Positions 34,995 through 48,500 of a stretch of DNA of 64,000 bases are shown piece by piece. How positions within the stretch are numbered: the first letter of the stretch is position 1; every line of letters begins with the position of its first letter. This stretch comes from Apodospora peruviana (lineage: Eukaryota; Ascomycota; Sordariomycetes; Sordariales; Lasiosphaeriaceae), in assembly GCA_033439685.1 (NCBI GenBank), contig JAUEDM010000005.1:4092001-4156000 (forward strand), in the 5' to 3' direction. The position numbers and the translations under genes are program-made. Below the pieces are notes generated by a model. It had not been told where the DNA came from. It was given only the letters and a program-made list of their open reading frames with translations, and did no database searches.

Positions 34995-37137
34995 TAAGCA
35001 AGTGTGTTTAAATGGAGGGAGAAGAAGGTGGGATAATAATAATGTTTTATATGCTTAATCTAGCCATTCATTTAATGATAATTATTAAGTTGGATATCTT
35101 GCTCATGGTTGTGTGGATACCTAATTGCGCCACGACATGTATGGCTCATAAGTGAGACACCGATTTCGGACACACCAATATCCTTTTCCATTTTATTAAC
35201 AGAAGCAAGTGTTCCTCATCACTACGGTACTACTCAGCCCCGTGTCTACGCTACGTACAGGACTGTTGACGTTACAGGCAGGTTGAGCCCTATGTTGAAC
35301 CCATTATCTGCTTCAAGCCATAAACCTCAAACTGGACTTGTTAAGCGAGTTCGGGTGGTTGGCTTTAAGTGCTGTCATTAGGTACTAGCAGATTCTAGAA
35401 CCGAAAACGTGGTTTGCCTACCTAGGTAAGGTAGTCACGAGGTTTCTTCAGTTGGGGCCACTCGTGGCGGACAAACCTCAACTCCAAATCAGGCGTGCAC
35501 AAACCACGATAGTTTTGACGAGATACCATCGTGATCAAGTATGCTACCTAATAAATATACTGCACACCGCATGTTTGTTGTAGATGGATAAGGAGAGCTT
35601 GGAGAAGGACCTCCGTTTACATCAAGCAGCTGGCAGGGCTGTGAGAATGGACCGTCCACACCACCACACAACAAGAGACAGACCAGGATATGGCTTTATA
35701 TGAGACATGTCGAATTTTAGAACCACAAAGGCCTTTTTCCCCATTTCCATTATAAAAGCACCCTCACTGTACGGTACTACTACCCATGATCATTGGTATC
35801 GCAGCCAAGCTGCGCCCCGGGGCTTGGGACGGACTCATCATCTGCATCAAGCCACAGGCCTCAAATTGGACTTGTTAAGCGAGTTTTGTGGTTTTACGTA
35901 CTTCGATATCGGCAGAAGCCATCAATTATAACGTGGTTCGTGGAACCACGGGACTGGTTCAGTGAAAGACGCCGGCGAGTCAAAGCACCACAACCTCAAC
36001 CCGACATGCAACTCCACGATAGTTTGCACAATGTACCATCGTGATCAAAGTAAATTACCTACTCTATCACTACCCTTGTCTGTATTATACCATGATAGGT
36101 TACAAACTCAGAGCTGAGGAAAAGATTGACATTTAAATATTCAAGCGGGTATTCTAGGCTGTGAAGCGAACCATCACACCCTATCAAATACAACCCCAAT
36201 CAAAACTGCAACATCAATATGGAGTACCATAAAGACAAGGACAACCATTACCGTGACTCCCATCACCATGATGCCGACGAACATGATCACCGCTGGCCAG
36301 AAAATACATGTTCGATTCGCCTCACTGCCACCCCCTATCGTCCACACAAGATCTATCGTCGCCACCACCACCACCCTAGTAGACAACATCAACAATGGCG
36401 AAGTTGCGGGTTACTATTGGGGAGGGATCGGCTACCGTCATCGTTGAGCGGACGAGACCGCACAACTTGCGAGCACCGCCGCAGACCGTGCAGTATTTTG
36501 TTTGAAAAACTCGCCAGCGGGTGTCGTCACCCACCCACTCGAGATACGTTGTGCGGAGGAGGAAATGTCTCTGGGCTGGGCTGGTCAGATATCAGTAGTA
36601 CCTTAGTCATAATGGCAGAACGGATCAGATCACGGTCTGACGTCGAGGAGTCTCTAATTAAACAATGATGGGCCAAATTGATTGATTCCTGGATTTCCTC
36701 AAATTCTTGACAGCCCGCCTTCCTTTTCTTCATAGATTTTTTTAATACGTACCATTTGTTTTTCATATACTTTCGAATTTCATCAAGTCTTTCAACTTTT
36801 CTTTGTCCGTTAGGGTTTGAAGAACATGTATACCCGCAAGCATATGACGGACACTCAACGATATCAAAGGAGAAGAACAGAGAGAAGGACTGGGTTAGGG
36901 GATGATATCGTGAGTTGGTTCGTGTTAACGTACATCATGGATTATTTATCACATCCTGTCACATTGTAGTGTAGCTGAATTTATTTACATTACTCTATCT
37001 AAAACGTCGGTCAAACGACTATGCTTCTGCTCCAGCCGGACAAGTTCAATAACGGCCGCACCAGATCGCTGGAAACAATGTCTTTTCTCCACAAACATCT
37101 TTCCCAGACGGCCAGACCCCAAGTACAGGCCTTGAAC
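34995..37137. other. Spacer between DUF3176 and helicase genes (3' to 3')
   Basis: Both flanking genes end here. No gene is supported. The interval holds a degenerate direct duplication (separate entry), a TACCTAGGTA palindrome at 35419-35428, and A/T-rich 3' flanks. A hydrophobic 73-codon minus-strand frame at 36174-36395 and its His-rich opposite strand have no recognisable relatives. Confidence 0.5.
35190..36060. repeat. Degenerate direct duplication, two arms about 510-540 bp apart
   Basis: Arm A (about 35190-35560) and arm B (about 35740-36060) share, in the same order, ACGGTACTACT (35224 and 35771), a 50-bp block ending TGGACTTGTTAAGCGAGTT (35302-35351 and 35836-35885), and a CCACGATAGTTT...TACCATCGTGATCAA block (about 35503 and 36014). 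The last block has CACGAT/ATCGTG as inverted ends and could form a hairpin. Spacing shrinks from about 547 to 511 bp between blocks, so indels have accumulated. No coding potential was seen. Confidence 0.7.
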
Positions 37138-40100
37138 CTAAGCTGCAGCCTTCTCCTTGTTCTCCTGCGCCAGCGTAAATATCCGCTGCCACACCTCAAG
37201 CCAGCGCTCATGCTGCGCCGTTGGAAGCTTCCCAGGGCTCTTGAAGCTGCGCGTCAGCATCTCCTTGAGCCGAGCCCGCAGCACCTTCATAACCAGCATC
37301 GTCTTCCAGTCCGAGACGGCAAAGCGTGCGCGGTTGCCGTCAAGAACCAGCACGCCCGAGTACAAGTCGGCACGCACGTCACCGCAAAGCAGCGCAATGG
37401 CAAAGGGCTCCACTGCAGTGATCTCATGGGCGTTGTAGAATCTGTTCGCAGCCGTTAGGAAAGTACTCAACATTGAAGGGGATGAGATGTGACTTACCCC
37501 TTGGACTGCATAATATGGTAGTAGCTCAGCCATCTTAAGTCATTATTACCCTTGACAACACTGCTAGGATGGATGCTGATCGCTTGGTTGTTGCCCACAT
37601 TGCGCAAGCCTTTGCCGCCGGGGACGTCGCGCACGAGCAGCTTTGGGTAAAAGCTCCAAGCGATCACCGACTGGGAGACGATGTCGTTGTCGCTGTTGAT
37701 GTTGACCCGTTTGGGCACTTCAAAGAACGACTGCTGGCGGCGCCTGCCGCTAAAGCGTAGCCGGTTAAGTGTCTGGCGCTCCTCAGTCGTGAGCTGGAGG
37801 AACCCAGAGTCAACAAGCGACATAAGAAGTTGACCCTTGAGGTCCTCGATGTTTGCAAGCGTCTGGGGAGAGAGGAAGTTCTTTCTACAGAACTGGAATT
37901 CGGCACCGCCCCCTGTTGCTGCCTGGCAAACCCGCTTCCACGCACAGTACGCATTGTACACAGTCAACAGGTCCGAATCGCCGCGGCGGAAGGCCTTTCG
38001 AACAGTATCGGCCTGGTTACGTTGCCCAAAGGGAGCCACGAAGGGGCTCTTGGACGAAAGGATAGCAGCGACTGTAATGGCCATGTCAAGACACTTGAAG
38101 ATAGCTCCAAGGAGAATGAGCTTTCCCAAGAAGACATCAAGCGGAAGGCGAGCAAGCTGGAGACCGAGTGGCGTGAGCTCCTCGGAAGAAGCTGTGAGTG
38201 CGCGAACATCAACGAGGGCGTCAATGGCCCGGCGAATATTTTTTGCTGATGGTGGATCCAATGCTTCGCTCAGTGTTTGCTCAATCCCGCCAATCTTGCA
38301 TATCTTGACGCGAATGGCAAGATCTTGGAGAGACAGGCGAAGCATTTCTGGAGTCTGTTGGTCGCTCATGATAGTGTCATGTCGGTACTTTGTAAAAAGA
38401 TGGAAACAGAGACCTTCTTGGACACGACCTGCGCGACCACGGCGCTGCTTCGCATTGGCTCGGGAAATAAAAGTGTCAATAAGTCGAGATAGTTGGCGGC
38501 GCTCGTCAAATCTCATCTCGCGATGCTTGCCGGTATCGATGACGCAAGTCACGTCGGGGATGGTGATACCCGTTTCCGCAATATTAGTAGCAAGAACAAT
38601 CTTTCTCATGCCAGGTGGAGGAACAAGGAAAGCTGCTTCCTGGTCCTCGGTGGCAATAGTGGAATGTAGGGGGTAGACAAGCCAGTGCTCGGCGAATGAC
38701 CTATCTCCCAGAAGCAAATCGTTCAGTGTTCGGATTTCGCCAATACCGGGCAGGAACACCAAGATTGCTTTGCTGTATGGCTCGTATGAGGGGTCCGTCG
38801 CGATTCTGTAAATTAGCTGCACGATAAGGTCAAAGTCAATCTTGTACTCGTCCATCTGTCCCAGCGTGTTTCGAGTTCGGGGTGAGTAGTTTCCGAGCGC
38901 TTTGATCAGTTCGGGCTTCGATGACTTGTCCGCCTCGGCTTCCAAGTCGTCATCTAGCTCGACAACCTTTTCTTGCTTCTTCTGGTCAAGCGTGTATCCT
39001 GTTAACTCAACTGCATCTTCAAGATAGGCGACCCGGACGGGGAATGTTCGTCCAGGAACGGTGAGAACCGGTGCTCCAGTCAAGTACTTGGAAAACCGTT
39101 CAGCATCGACGGTGGCCGACATCAGCACGACTTTGAGATCTTTCCTTCGTTCCAGAAGCTTCTTTAAGACGATCAGAAGAAAGTCGCTATCGATCGAGCG
39201 CTCATGGACTTCGTCAAGCACGAGATGTGTGATTTCCTGCAGGTCGTTCGATCCCTCAAGCATGCGCATTACGATACCTGTCGTGGCAAAGACCAGACGA
39301 GTTTCTCTCGATGTGTTTGCCTCGAGCCGGATCGAATATCCGACGAGAGATCGAGGGGTCCCCACGTCGCCCCTATTTTCGCCGAGTTCTTCACTCACTC
39401 GCTTGGCCAGCGAGATCGCAGAGATACGGCGAGGCTCCGTAGTATAGATTTTGCAGGCTTTACCGAGTAAGAGCTGGTGTTCAAGAAGGAATGAAGGCAC
39501 TTGTGTGCTCTTTCCACTGGTGATTGTTAGCCCGTGACCCCAAAAACCATAAAGGGACAAACCTACCATCCAGTCTCACCGCAGATAATGACGACCTGGT
39601 TCCTATCAACGGCTTCAACGACCTGTTGTCGGAATTGCCACATTGGAAGTTGCATCCGCGCCATCTGATAATGTTAGAACCAAACTCACATTTTTGTCAT
39701 CAATGTAGGACCTGTGACTCACCTGCATTTGCTGAAACCTAGGCGTCGAGCTCTTCTGCAGCCAGATGTTTCGGTAATACTCAGGCCCAAACGGCTGGCG
39801 CTTAGCCCGTTCATGATCCGAGTGATCTGAATCTGTCAGGTTTTTTGACTGCCCGCGACCCTTGAAGGCGCCTTGAATGAGGACGCCGTCCTCCAATTCT
39901 TGTTCCATCCTCGTTCGGACCAAGCCTCGGAGACGGCTAACGATTGTCCGGTCTTGCTCATCGGCCTTGTTCCGCTTGGCCTCGGAAAATTCAGTCCAAA
40001 GGTCTTTAAAGGTGCTCGGCAGTCTCAAAGACACCTTTTCATCCTTAGCCGAAGATCCGAAAATGAAGAATAATGCAGTTGTGGCGATATAAGCTTCGGA

Positions 40101-41809
40101 TTGCTTTGCATCTGGGGTAGCAATCCCCGTCATCTTGAAGACGAACTGAGTGGGCGAGGTAAAAACCTCAAGCTCGGCTACCTCAGGGGCAACGGGAAGC
40201 TCCTGTGGTTTCGACCAAGCGATGTTGACAGCATGCCGGCTCGCGAACGCGACATCAGACAAGATGTGGTAGGATATTCTCACAGAAGAGTCCCTTGACC
40301 GACAGGCCTCTTCAAGAGCCCGCATCGGGGAAACGCCAGTCCATTTCCCAAAATCCCTGATAGTTATCTTGGAGCCGTCGGCACCATTCATGACGGTGTT
40401 CGACTTTCCTGTAACAGGATCAACCTCGTTAGTCGGCAGACTCGCGAACAAATCCGCAAGTCCTCCCTCATCATCGTCGCTTTGCGCAAGGATCTCTGCG
40501 GCAATGCGTTCAGCTTCCTCGTTAACATCGTCACCGTTTGAAGCTGCGGGTGGCTCCTCTGCCTTATCCGTCTCCTGTGCTTCCTCGGCTTTCTTCTTCT
40601 TAGCCGCAGAGTATTCCTTCTCTAGCACAACCCTCTTTGCTCTCCATTGCTGATCAGCCACAAACTTGTCGAACAGAACGTCTTTTTCGATTTTGTCTAT
40701 TTTGGCCAGCAAAAGCGCTTCCTCAGGGTCTTTCGGTGATGTACCATTCCTCGCTTTAGGTCCTTTAGCCTTGACTACATCTTGACGCGGACGCTCAACC
40801 TCGAACAGCTTTTCTTTAGTCTCAAGGTAAAGTGGAAGAAGTTGGTCGGGCTCGATGTCTTCGTCATAAGTGAGCGCCGGTTTCTTCGGCGACGAGGCAC
40901 GGGGAGAACGAGGGTTTAGGGCGCCGTTTTTGAGCTTCGTTCCGAGGCGGGGGTCGATCTCGAGAAACTGTGGTGTGGTTGCACCGGAGGGTAGTGGTGT
41001 ATCCAGAGGCGTATCTAAGGAAAAGATTAGTTAGAGAAGATAATCGGCACAAAATGGAGTGCGAGCTTACCAGCTTGCGACTTTTGGGTCGTCTTGCCCC
41101 GTCCACTGTAATTCGGAAGCTCGTCTGGTGAGCATTCTCTTGCTAGCCAGTCCAAAACCTCTTCAAGGCCCCAAACCGATTCACCCTTAACAGATTGGGG
41201 GATGTTGGGCGCAATATCCAAGACAAATTGCAGGGCAGGCTGTATTCTGGCCTCTGGGAAATCCGTCCCTTGGAGGGTTTCCTGCAGTGTCCAGAGCTTG
41301 ATTGTGAGGTCTTCCTCTGGGGGCAGTCTACTAGACGCGCCCTCCGAGGTCACGCTCGAGGCCGCAAACCGGCCCTCTGCCTTGATAAGGTCGAGGACAT
41401 GGTCCATGAGCTCCTGGGGTAGCCATTTCTTAGCATTGACGGATTCGGCCTGGCCGCGCAGTAGTCGTCTGTCGGTTTCGAGGCGCGTCTTCTGGCGCTG
41501 CACATCCCGCCTCACTTTTGGCGCATATTTCTCAACCAAAAGCTGTAACTGCGACTCTTCAAGTTGGCGCTCAAATTCCTCGGGACTGAGTGCCTGGGCT
41601 TGTGCTGTCTCGGTAGCGGTCTTGATCGTTCTCGCTGATGGCGGGGCGTCTTTGGACGGCGGGGCATTGGCATCGTCAACTTTGCCGGCCAGGGTCTCGT
41701 CAGTGGTTTCGGCGGGGTCTTCTCTAGGCTTGGACGAGGCAATAGATGTGGTAGCAAAGCCGCGTGCCGGGTTCGCAGCTGGTTTCTTTGACTTTTTCTT
41801 GCCGGCCAT
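37138..41809 (-). CDS. dhx29: DHX29-like DExH-box RNA helicase
   Basis: Proposed exons on the minus strand: 41809-41071, 41014-39723, 39664-39567, 39516-37498 and 37441-37138, giving 1483 residues. The N-terminal about 680 residues contain a basic start, a coiled, charged stretch (about 90-125), a UBA-like segment (GLEEVLDWLARECSPDELP) and acidic linkers. Helicase motifs: I GETGCGKST (Lys about 712, codon split by an intron), Ia TEPRRISAISLA, II DEVH (about 811-814), III SATV (about 843), V ATNIAETGITIPDV, VI QRRGRAGRV (about 1067). An HA2 and OB-fold region follows. DEVH in motif II and the N-terminal build fit DHX29, a 40S-binding helicase that helps initiation on structured leaders; DHX57/Ucp12-type relatives are the alternative. 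It is divergent from gcn1. Confidence 0.9.
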
Positions 41810-42561
41810 CGTAGGGAGAGTTCAATTGCAGGTGTGTGCGCGAAACGAGTGTTGTGGCGGGTCAGAATGGCAACCTGAAGTTTTGGAGAGAGATGCGTTG
41901 ATGTCACAGCTGGGCCGACAAGGCCTGAACTTCTAAACCGAGAGTTCCAGGGACGCCCCGGAATTTTCGAGTCAAGCAGTGCTTGGCCGGCATAAAAACG
42001 CGACCGCTTGCCCGATTGGGAGCACCTAGGACCCCGCCAGGCTCAGGTACCCATCCAAGTCTGGGGTCAGCTCTGGTATTGGAACCGGGTCTAATGAGTT
42101 GACGAGGTCGTGGAAGGAGGAACTTTTCTCGCCAAGTATGACTTTTTATGCCTTTAAAGCTGATTTGATGATGTTACCATATTCAGGGAGCTTTTCTGGT
42201 AGAATCGGTGTTCGATTGTGTTCTCCAGTTGTTCATGTTTCGTTGTCGGCTTCGTTGGGCGCATTACCTAGCTGAATAAGGCGGGGCAGCAAGCAGCATT
42301 TGCTGGTGACGGCTGGTCGAATTAGCGGTCGCGGATAGGTGACATCTGCAGCTGCAGCCCGACCGGCAAACAACCCACTTTGTGAAATGTGAGTCGTTGC
42401 CGAAATTCAGCTTTTGGTTAACGGGACCAAACCCACTCTTGAAGACCAACGACGACACTAGACGAAACCACGCAACACGAGCATCGCGCTGTTTTTGTTG
42501 CGCCCGAGTCCTTTGCACTCGACCATGTCAACACACGATCCGACACGGACATCGCAGCAAA
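41810..42561. promoter_or_regulatory. Shared divergent promoter of the helicase and gcn1
   Basis: This 752-bp interval separates the start codons of two divergently transcribed genes whose products both act on ribosomes. It must contain both promoters and leaders. No strong TATA box was seen. The gcn1 leader contains an upstream ORF that overlaps the main start. Confidence 0.55.
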
Positions 42562-42569
42562 ATGACTGA
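42525..42569 (+). promoter_or_regulatory. Overlapping uORF in the gcn1 leader
   Basis: An upstream ATG at 42525 in a good context (gaccATG) opens a 14-codon frame that ends with TGA at 42567-42569. It runs through the gcn1 ATG at 42562 in a different frame, giving the arrangement ATGACTGA. A ribosome that starts at the uORF passes the main start, so it should lower gcn1 translation, unless leaky scanning occurs or transcription begins downstream of 42525. Confidence 0.6.
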
Positions 42570-45500
42570 ACCAGCTGCCAATGGCACGACGGCCGCCTTG
42601 GACCTCAAGGAGGTCAAGCAAGCCCTCGCCTCTTCCTCGACCTCAACGAGAATCGCCCAATTGCGCTACGTTGACGAGAAGATATCCCATAAGAGTGAGT
42701 CTGGCTTCTACAAGCTGTCGTTGTTGTTGCAAGCCAGACTAACCGCCTTTTTATCTGCTTGCTAGCTCTCGATAAACCCACCACTCTCGGCATCCTAAAA
42801 GTCCTCTTTTGGAGCCATGCCTTTTATAACGATCGAAATTCTCGCCAGGCAGTCCAGAAATGTCTGGCTTCGATTGCGAAAACAGGAGACGCCGACATTC
42901 TTACCCCGCTGGTTGCCGCAATTCGCCAGGAAACTCAGAAGAGCGGAATCGCCCCTGGCAGTGCCTATGTGCTGTTGGAATGGAGCAACCTGTTGATGCA
43001 GTATCTTGCCGGTACACCTCTGTGGGACAAGTTTGGCAATGACATCATTCTGGCACAAGCAGACGCGTTGGACAAGTGCCGACAACCTGACTCTAGGGGA
43101 ACGGTTGGCAGATCGGCCCTTGTGATCACACGGAGGGGCTTCCGGAAGCTGGTATCAGGAGCAGACAAGGAGAAAGCGATCAACACCGCAGTCCAGGCTC
43201 TTACAGTAAAGGGGGCCCAGCCGACAGCGAAGAATGCCGTTCTACTTGGCGTGATAGCGGGCGTCTGTTCGAGAAACTCAGATGTGAAGCCCATTCTCGA
43301 AAAACTCAAGGCTCAATATTTCACCTTCTACTCACGAGAAATTGTGGGTTCCCGCGTACAGCTTCCGAAACACCTCGCCGGTGGGCTTGAAGACTTCTTT
43401 GCTGCTTTTGTCTCAATGGAGGACCTAGAAAAAGACATCTTCCCGGCGCTGGAAAAGGGCCTGTTGAGAGCGCCGGAAGTGGTGCTAAATGATCTCCTCA
43501 CACCTCTCGTGCACGCTCTTCCCGAAGAGTTTGACCTGTCGAAAGCCTTGAGCGGGCGGTTTATAAAGCCTCTGCTCACCAACGTCAAGTCAACCAATAC
43601 TACTATACGCAACGCGGTTGTAACAGTTTTCATAGCAATCGTCAGCGGCTGCCGTGACTTTACTGTTCTCGAGCAGGTGGCAGATGAGATTCTCAACCCC
43701 CTGAAGTCGGGGAAGCTCGCATCTGCTGACCACAGGATCTTGCACTCCGAGATACTGGTTGCCTTGCCTCAGTCAACAGGGATCGCTGCAAAAATTGCCG
43801 CAGGGCTTCCTGCTTTGACCGCCAAAGAGGGTAACGAGGCAGCTCTGAACGCCGAGACGCTTGCACTGACCACGAGTGCGATAAATCTTCTCCCCAGCGA
43901 CGCGGACATCCCGAAGCCGTTATTGGATGTCTATGTTAAGGGTTTGGCCGAAAAGAAGCTTCCAGTTCGGCGAATCTGGATCCTTCGTGCTGGCGAGATC
44001 TTACATACGTTCAGCCAGGACGCTCAAGGAAGCCTCCCACCCAATTTCATGAAATTCCTGGAAGCAACCGTTCCACCTCTTCTGGCCACATTTAGTGAGG
44101 TGGTAGCAAATCCTATTGCAGCGGCCCAAAATGGGCTCACTACAGGTGCTTTGGTCGCCTGTGGCATGGGCTCACTGCTCCAACGTCCTGAGAGTGCTAG
44201 CCTTCACACAGCAGCGAAGAAGGCTGCGATACAGAAGAACAGCTTGGTGCTCGAGCCCAAGCCATCGTTCTTACTTAATCCGCGGATATATAGCAAGCTT
44301 TCAGATGATGACCTCAAGTGGCTTTCTCGAGCTCTTTCTGCCGTTGCTCCTGCTCTGGCAAATAGCAACACAGCGGTGAAGACCGCGTGGGCACAAGCTT
44401 TTATCTACATAGTCTGCTCAAGCACCACTTCACCGGCCGTCCGCCGCCAGGCCATGAATGACCTCTCGAATCTCTATGTTCAGTCCGCGTCCAATTCTGA
44501 TGAGCCTTCTTCTGTTGTTACCGAGGCAATCGTCAGTGGACTGTGGCGCTGGGTTGAGGACAATGAGGCCGCTGACAAGGAGAGCGCGGCAGCGCTAGCA
44601 AAGTCGGAGAATACCAACCTGCATCTGGTGCTCAAGTCCATTTGTCTTTCTCCCAAGCAATATGCAGATCGCGCGGGCGCTGAACCGGAGAAAGCTAAAC
44701 TTGAAGCCCAGATGTGCTCTTTGCTTGTTCTTGCCAAGACGCAATTAATCCCACGAGCAAGCTGGATCGAGCTCTGCCTGAAGGTCGAGGTGGATCCTGG
44801 TGAGCTCACCAAAAAGTACGAGCAGGTTTTGACGGATGAGATTGTTGGAAGGACGGGATTCGAGCAGAAGTCTACCGCGGTGAGAACTGCGGCCTATAGC
44901 GCGGCCGCCGAGCTTGTCTTTGTCGCTCCCAGTACCATGACTCCTCGTATTGTGGCCCTCATCGAACAAGATTTGGAAGTTTCCCAGGTACAAAAAGTCG
45001 GCCCTCTCGAAGCTGCCATCTTCCGGACCCCAGAAGGGACGACATTCGTCGACGTCTTGGCGAAAAAACAGAATGTGGTACCCAACAAGAATGACAAAGA
45101 TTACCACACAATGAAGTGGGAAGAGGAGCTCAGGGAGCAGCTAGCACAGAAAAAGGGCACCCAAAAGAAGCTCACCGCGGACGAGACCGCAAAGGTCAAT
45201 GCCCAGCTAAAAAAGGAAGCGGGCGTTCGTGAGAACGTTCGACATGTTGCGGCTAACCTGATGCGTGGCTTCGGCGTTATCAAAGGTCTGGCAACTGGAC
45301 CACCAACAGACGCGGACAGGTGGATGGGTCCAGCAGTCAAGTCGATCTTGGAAGTTATCGATGCTGGTGCGTGTCTGATCACCGGGGAGGAAGGCCCACT
45401 GGCATACATATCGTGTGCCGAACGGATCACTTCCCGTCTAGGTTCCATTCGACCGTTCATTGGTGTTGCCACATTGAGAGCACACGAGGTTGACGCCATT

Positions 45501-48500
45501 CCCGAGGACCTAACCCAGGAGCCCTTCGAGGATCTTGTCACAAGAGTGCTCTACCGCCTTCGATTTGCGGGTGAACAGCGGCCGTTTGACACCATATCGC
45601 TTATTTACATGCTGCCACTTATCATGCAGGTCCTCCAGAAAGGCGGGCTTGCGACAAACACCGAAGAACGGGACGCTCAGTTAATCCTCGCTATCGAGTT
45701 CCTCACCTTCCACACGGATGCATGTGCCAACGAAGCAGTACCCCGTGCCGAAGTCCTTTCTGCTATTGTTTCCTCCATGCAGAAGTATAATCAACACTAC
45801 AAGATTCTAAAGGACTGTCTCTCTGACATGGTCCGATGTGTCGCACCTAACATCATCCCTGAAGAGATTGGCGTCCTCGCCCGTGGATCGATCGTGCCAC
45901 AGACCGCCGTCCGAACTGCTGTACTACAAGCAATAAGTGCCGACGTTGATATGAGCGATCTTGACGTCTCGGAAGAAATATGGCTTGCCTCACACGAAGA
46001 CGAGGAAGAGAACGTCGATCTTGGGCGAGATATTTGGGAGGAGAGCGGTTTCCAAGTCTCGGAAGAGCTTTCTTTCAAGATCCTGCCTTACCTGGAAAGC
46101 ACTGATGCTCAACTTCGTCGCGCTGCTGCAAGATCTCTGGCGGACGCGGCCGGACAGCATCTTTCCGTTGTCGATTCCGTCCTCAAGAAGCTGAGGGGGA
46201 CGTATACCGAGCTGGCCAAGCCTCGCGTGCCTCAACTGGACGAGTTCGGTATGCCCAGGAAGGTGAACCTAGCCGACCCCTGGGAAGGTAGACATGGAAT
46301 TGCTCTAGCTTTCAAGGCGCTCGCCCCTCTTCTCCAAAAGCTTCAGCTCGACACGCTGTTTAACTTTCTAATCGAGCAAGGCCCACTTGGCGACCATAAT
46401 GCCACTGTCCGCGCTGAAATGCTCGAGGCAGCGAACCGCACTATCGAAATACACGGTAGACCCATGCTGGACAAGCTGATGAAGGCATTCGAGCGCACGT
46501 TGGAAGCCCCAGACAAGCACACGGAAGCTGGAGACCGGGTTAATGAGGCCGTGATCATTATGTACGGTGCTTTGGCGAGACATCTTAAACCAGGCGACGC
46601 CAAGATCATGGTGGTCATTGACAGACTCATTGCAACGCTGAGCACACCATCTGAAACCGTCCAGTATGCTATCGCAGAATGCCTTCCGCCTCTTATCCGG
46701 ATTTCCGGTGACAAATCATCCAAGTACTTCGACCAAGTCCTCGTGACGTTGATGACTTCTACCAATTACGCTGCCCAGCGTGGAGCTGCGTATGGTCTTG
46801 CTGGTCTTGTGCTTGGAAGGGGTATCAAGGTTTTGAAAGACTACCGTATCATGCTCAGTCTCAGAAGCGGCCTCGAGAACAAGAAGGAAGTCAACCAGCG
46901 CGAGGGCGCCATGGTCGCGTACGAGCTTTTATCCACAATCCTGGGGCGACTCTTTGAGCCCTACGTCATCCAGATCGTGCCCCAGCTACTCACGGGATTC
47001 GGTGATAGCAACGCCAACGTTCGTGATGCCGCATTGGCAGCGGCTAAGGCATGCTTTGCGAAACTGAGCTCTTTCGGTGTCAAGCAGATCCTACCTACAC
47101 TACTAAATGGTCTCGACGAGGACCAATGGAGAAGTAAAAAGGGCGCTTGCGATCTTCTCGGTGCCATGGCCTACTTGGACCCCCAGCAACTGGCCTCAAG
47201 TCTACCCGAGATCATCCCTCCTTTGACTGCTGTTCTGAATGACAGTCACAAGGAAGTACGATCCGCCGCCAACAAGAGTTTGAAGAGGTTTGGTGAGGTG
47301 ATCAACAACCCCGAAATCCATAGCCTGGTGGACATCCTTCTCAAGGCCCTCAGCGACCCAACCAAATACACGGACGAGGCGCTTGACTCCCTTATCAAGG
47401 TTCAGTTCGTCCATTACCTTGATGCGCCTTCATTGGCACTTGTCAGCAGGATCCTTCAACGCGGTTTGGGCGACCGCTCAAATACGAAGCGCAAGGCGGC
47501 TCAAGTCATCGGCAGTCTGGCTCATCTGACAGAGCGCAAGGACCTTGTGGCACATTTGCCTGTTCTCGTCGCCGGCCTCAAGATCGCGGTCGTCGATCCA
47601 GTGCCGACAACTCGTGCAACCGCGTCCAGAGCATTGGGTTCTCTGGTGGAGAAACTGGGCGAGGACGCCCTTCCGGACCTCATCCCGGGTCTCATGCAAA
47701 CTCTCAAGTCCGACACTGGTGCCGGAGACAGACTTGGTTCTGCACAGGCACTCAGCGAAGTCCTCGCTGGCCTGGGAACATCAAGACTCGAGGAAACTCT
47801 ACCGACAATTCTACAAAATGTCGAGTCGTCCAAGCCTGCCGTACGGGAAGGCTTTATGTCGCTCTTTATCTTCTTGCCGGTATGCTTTGGCAACGGCTTC
47901 GCCAACTACCTCGCCAAGATCATTCCTCCCATTCTCTCTGGTCTTGCCGACGATGTTGAGTCTATCCGGGAGACTGCGCTCCGCGCTGGCCGCCTCCTGG
48001 TCAAGAATTTTGCTGTGAGGGCGGTAGACCTCCTTCTTCCGGAGCTCGAGCGCGGCTTGGCGGATGACAGTTATCGCATTCGTCTCAGTTCCGTTGAACT
48101 TGTTGGCGACTTGCTGTTCAATCTCACGGGCATCAAGGCTGGCGAGGATGGCGAAGAGGAGGAGGAACAGGAGGTTACCAAGGAAGCTGGTGCAACTCTT
48201 CGCGAGGTCCTTGGTGAAGAAAAGCGCAACAAAATTCTGTCTGCGCTCTATATTTGCCGCTGTGATACTGCTGGCTCGGTGCGGTCAGCTGCTATTGCTG
48301 TCTGGAAGGCTCTGGTCCACAGTCCTCGGACGCTCAAGGAGCTGGTCCCCACGCTCACTCAGCTCATTATTCGCCGCCTTGGTAGCTCCAATATGGAGCA
48401 CAAGGTGATTGCCAGCAACGCGCTGGGAGAACTTATCCGCAGAGCTGGAGATGGTGTCCTGTCTAGTCTACTGCCGACACTTGAGGAAGGCCTGCAGATG

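Noticed and set aside
36174..36395. 73-codon hydrophobic minus-strand frame that looks like a membrane peptide
   Set aside because: It is the complement of an ACC/ATC-rich simple stretch; hydrophobicity follows from composition and there is no sign of conservation.
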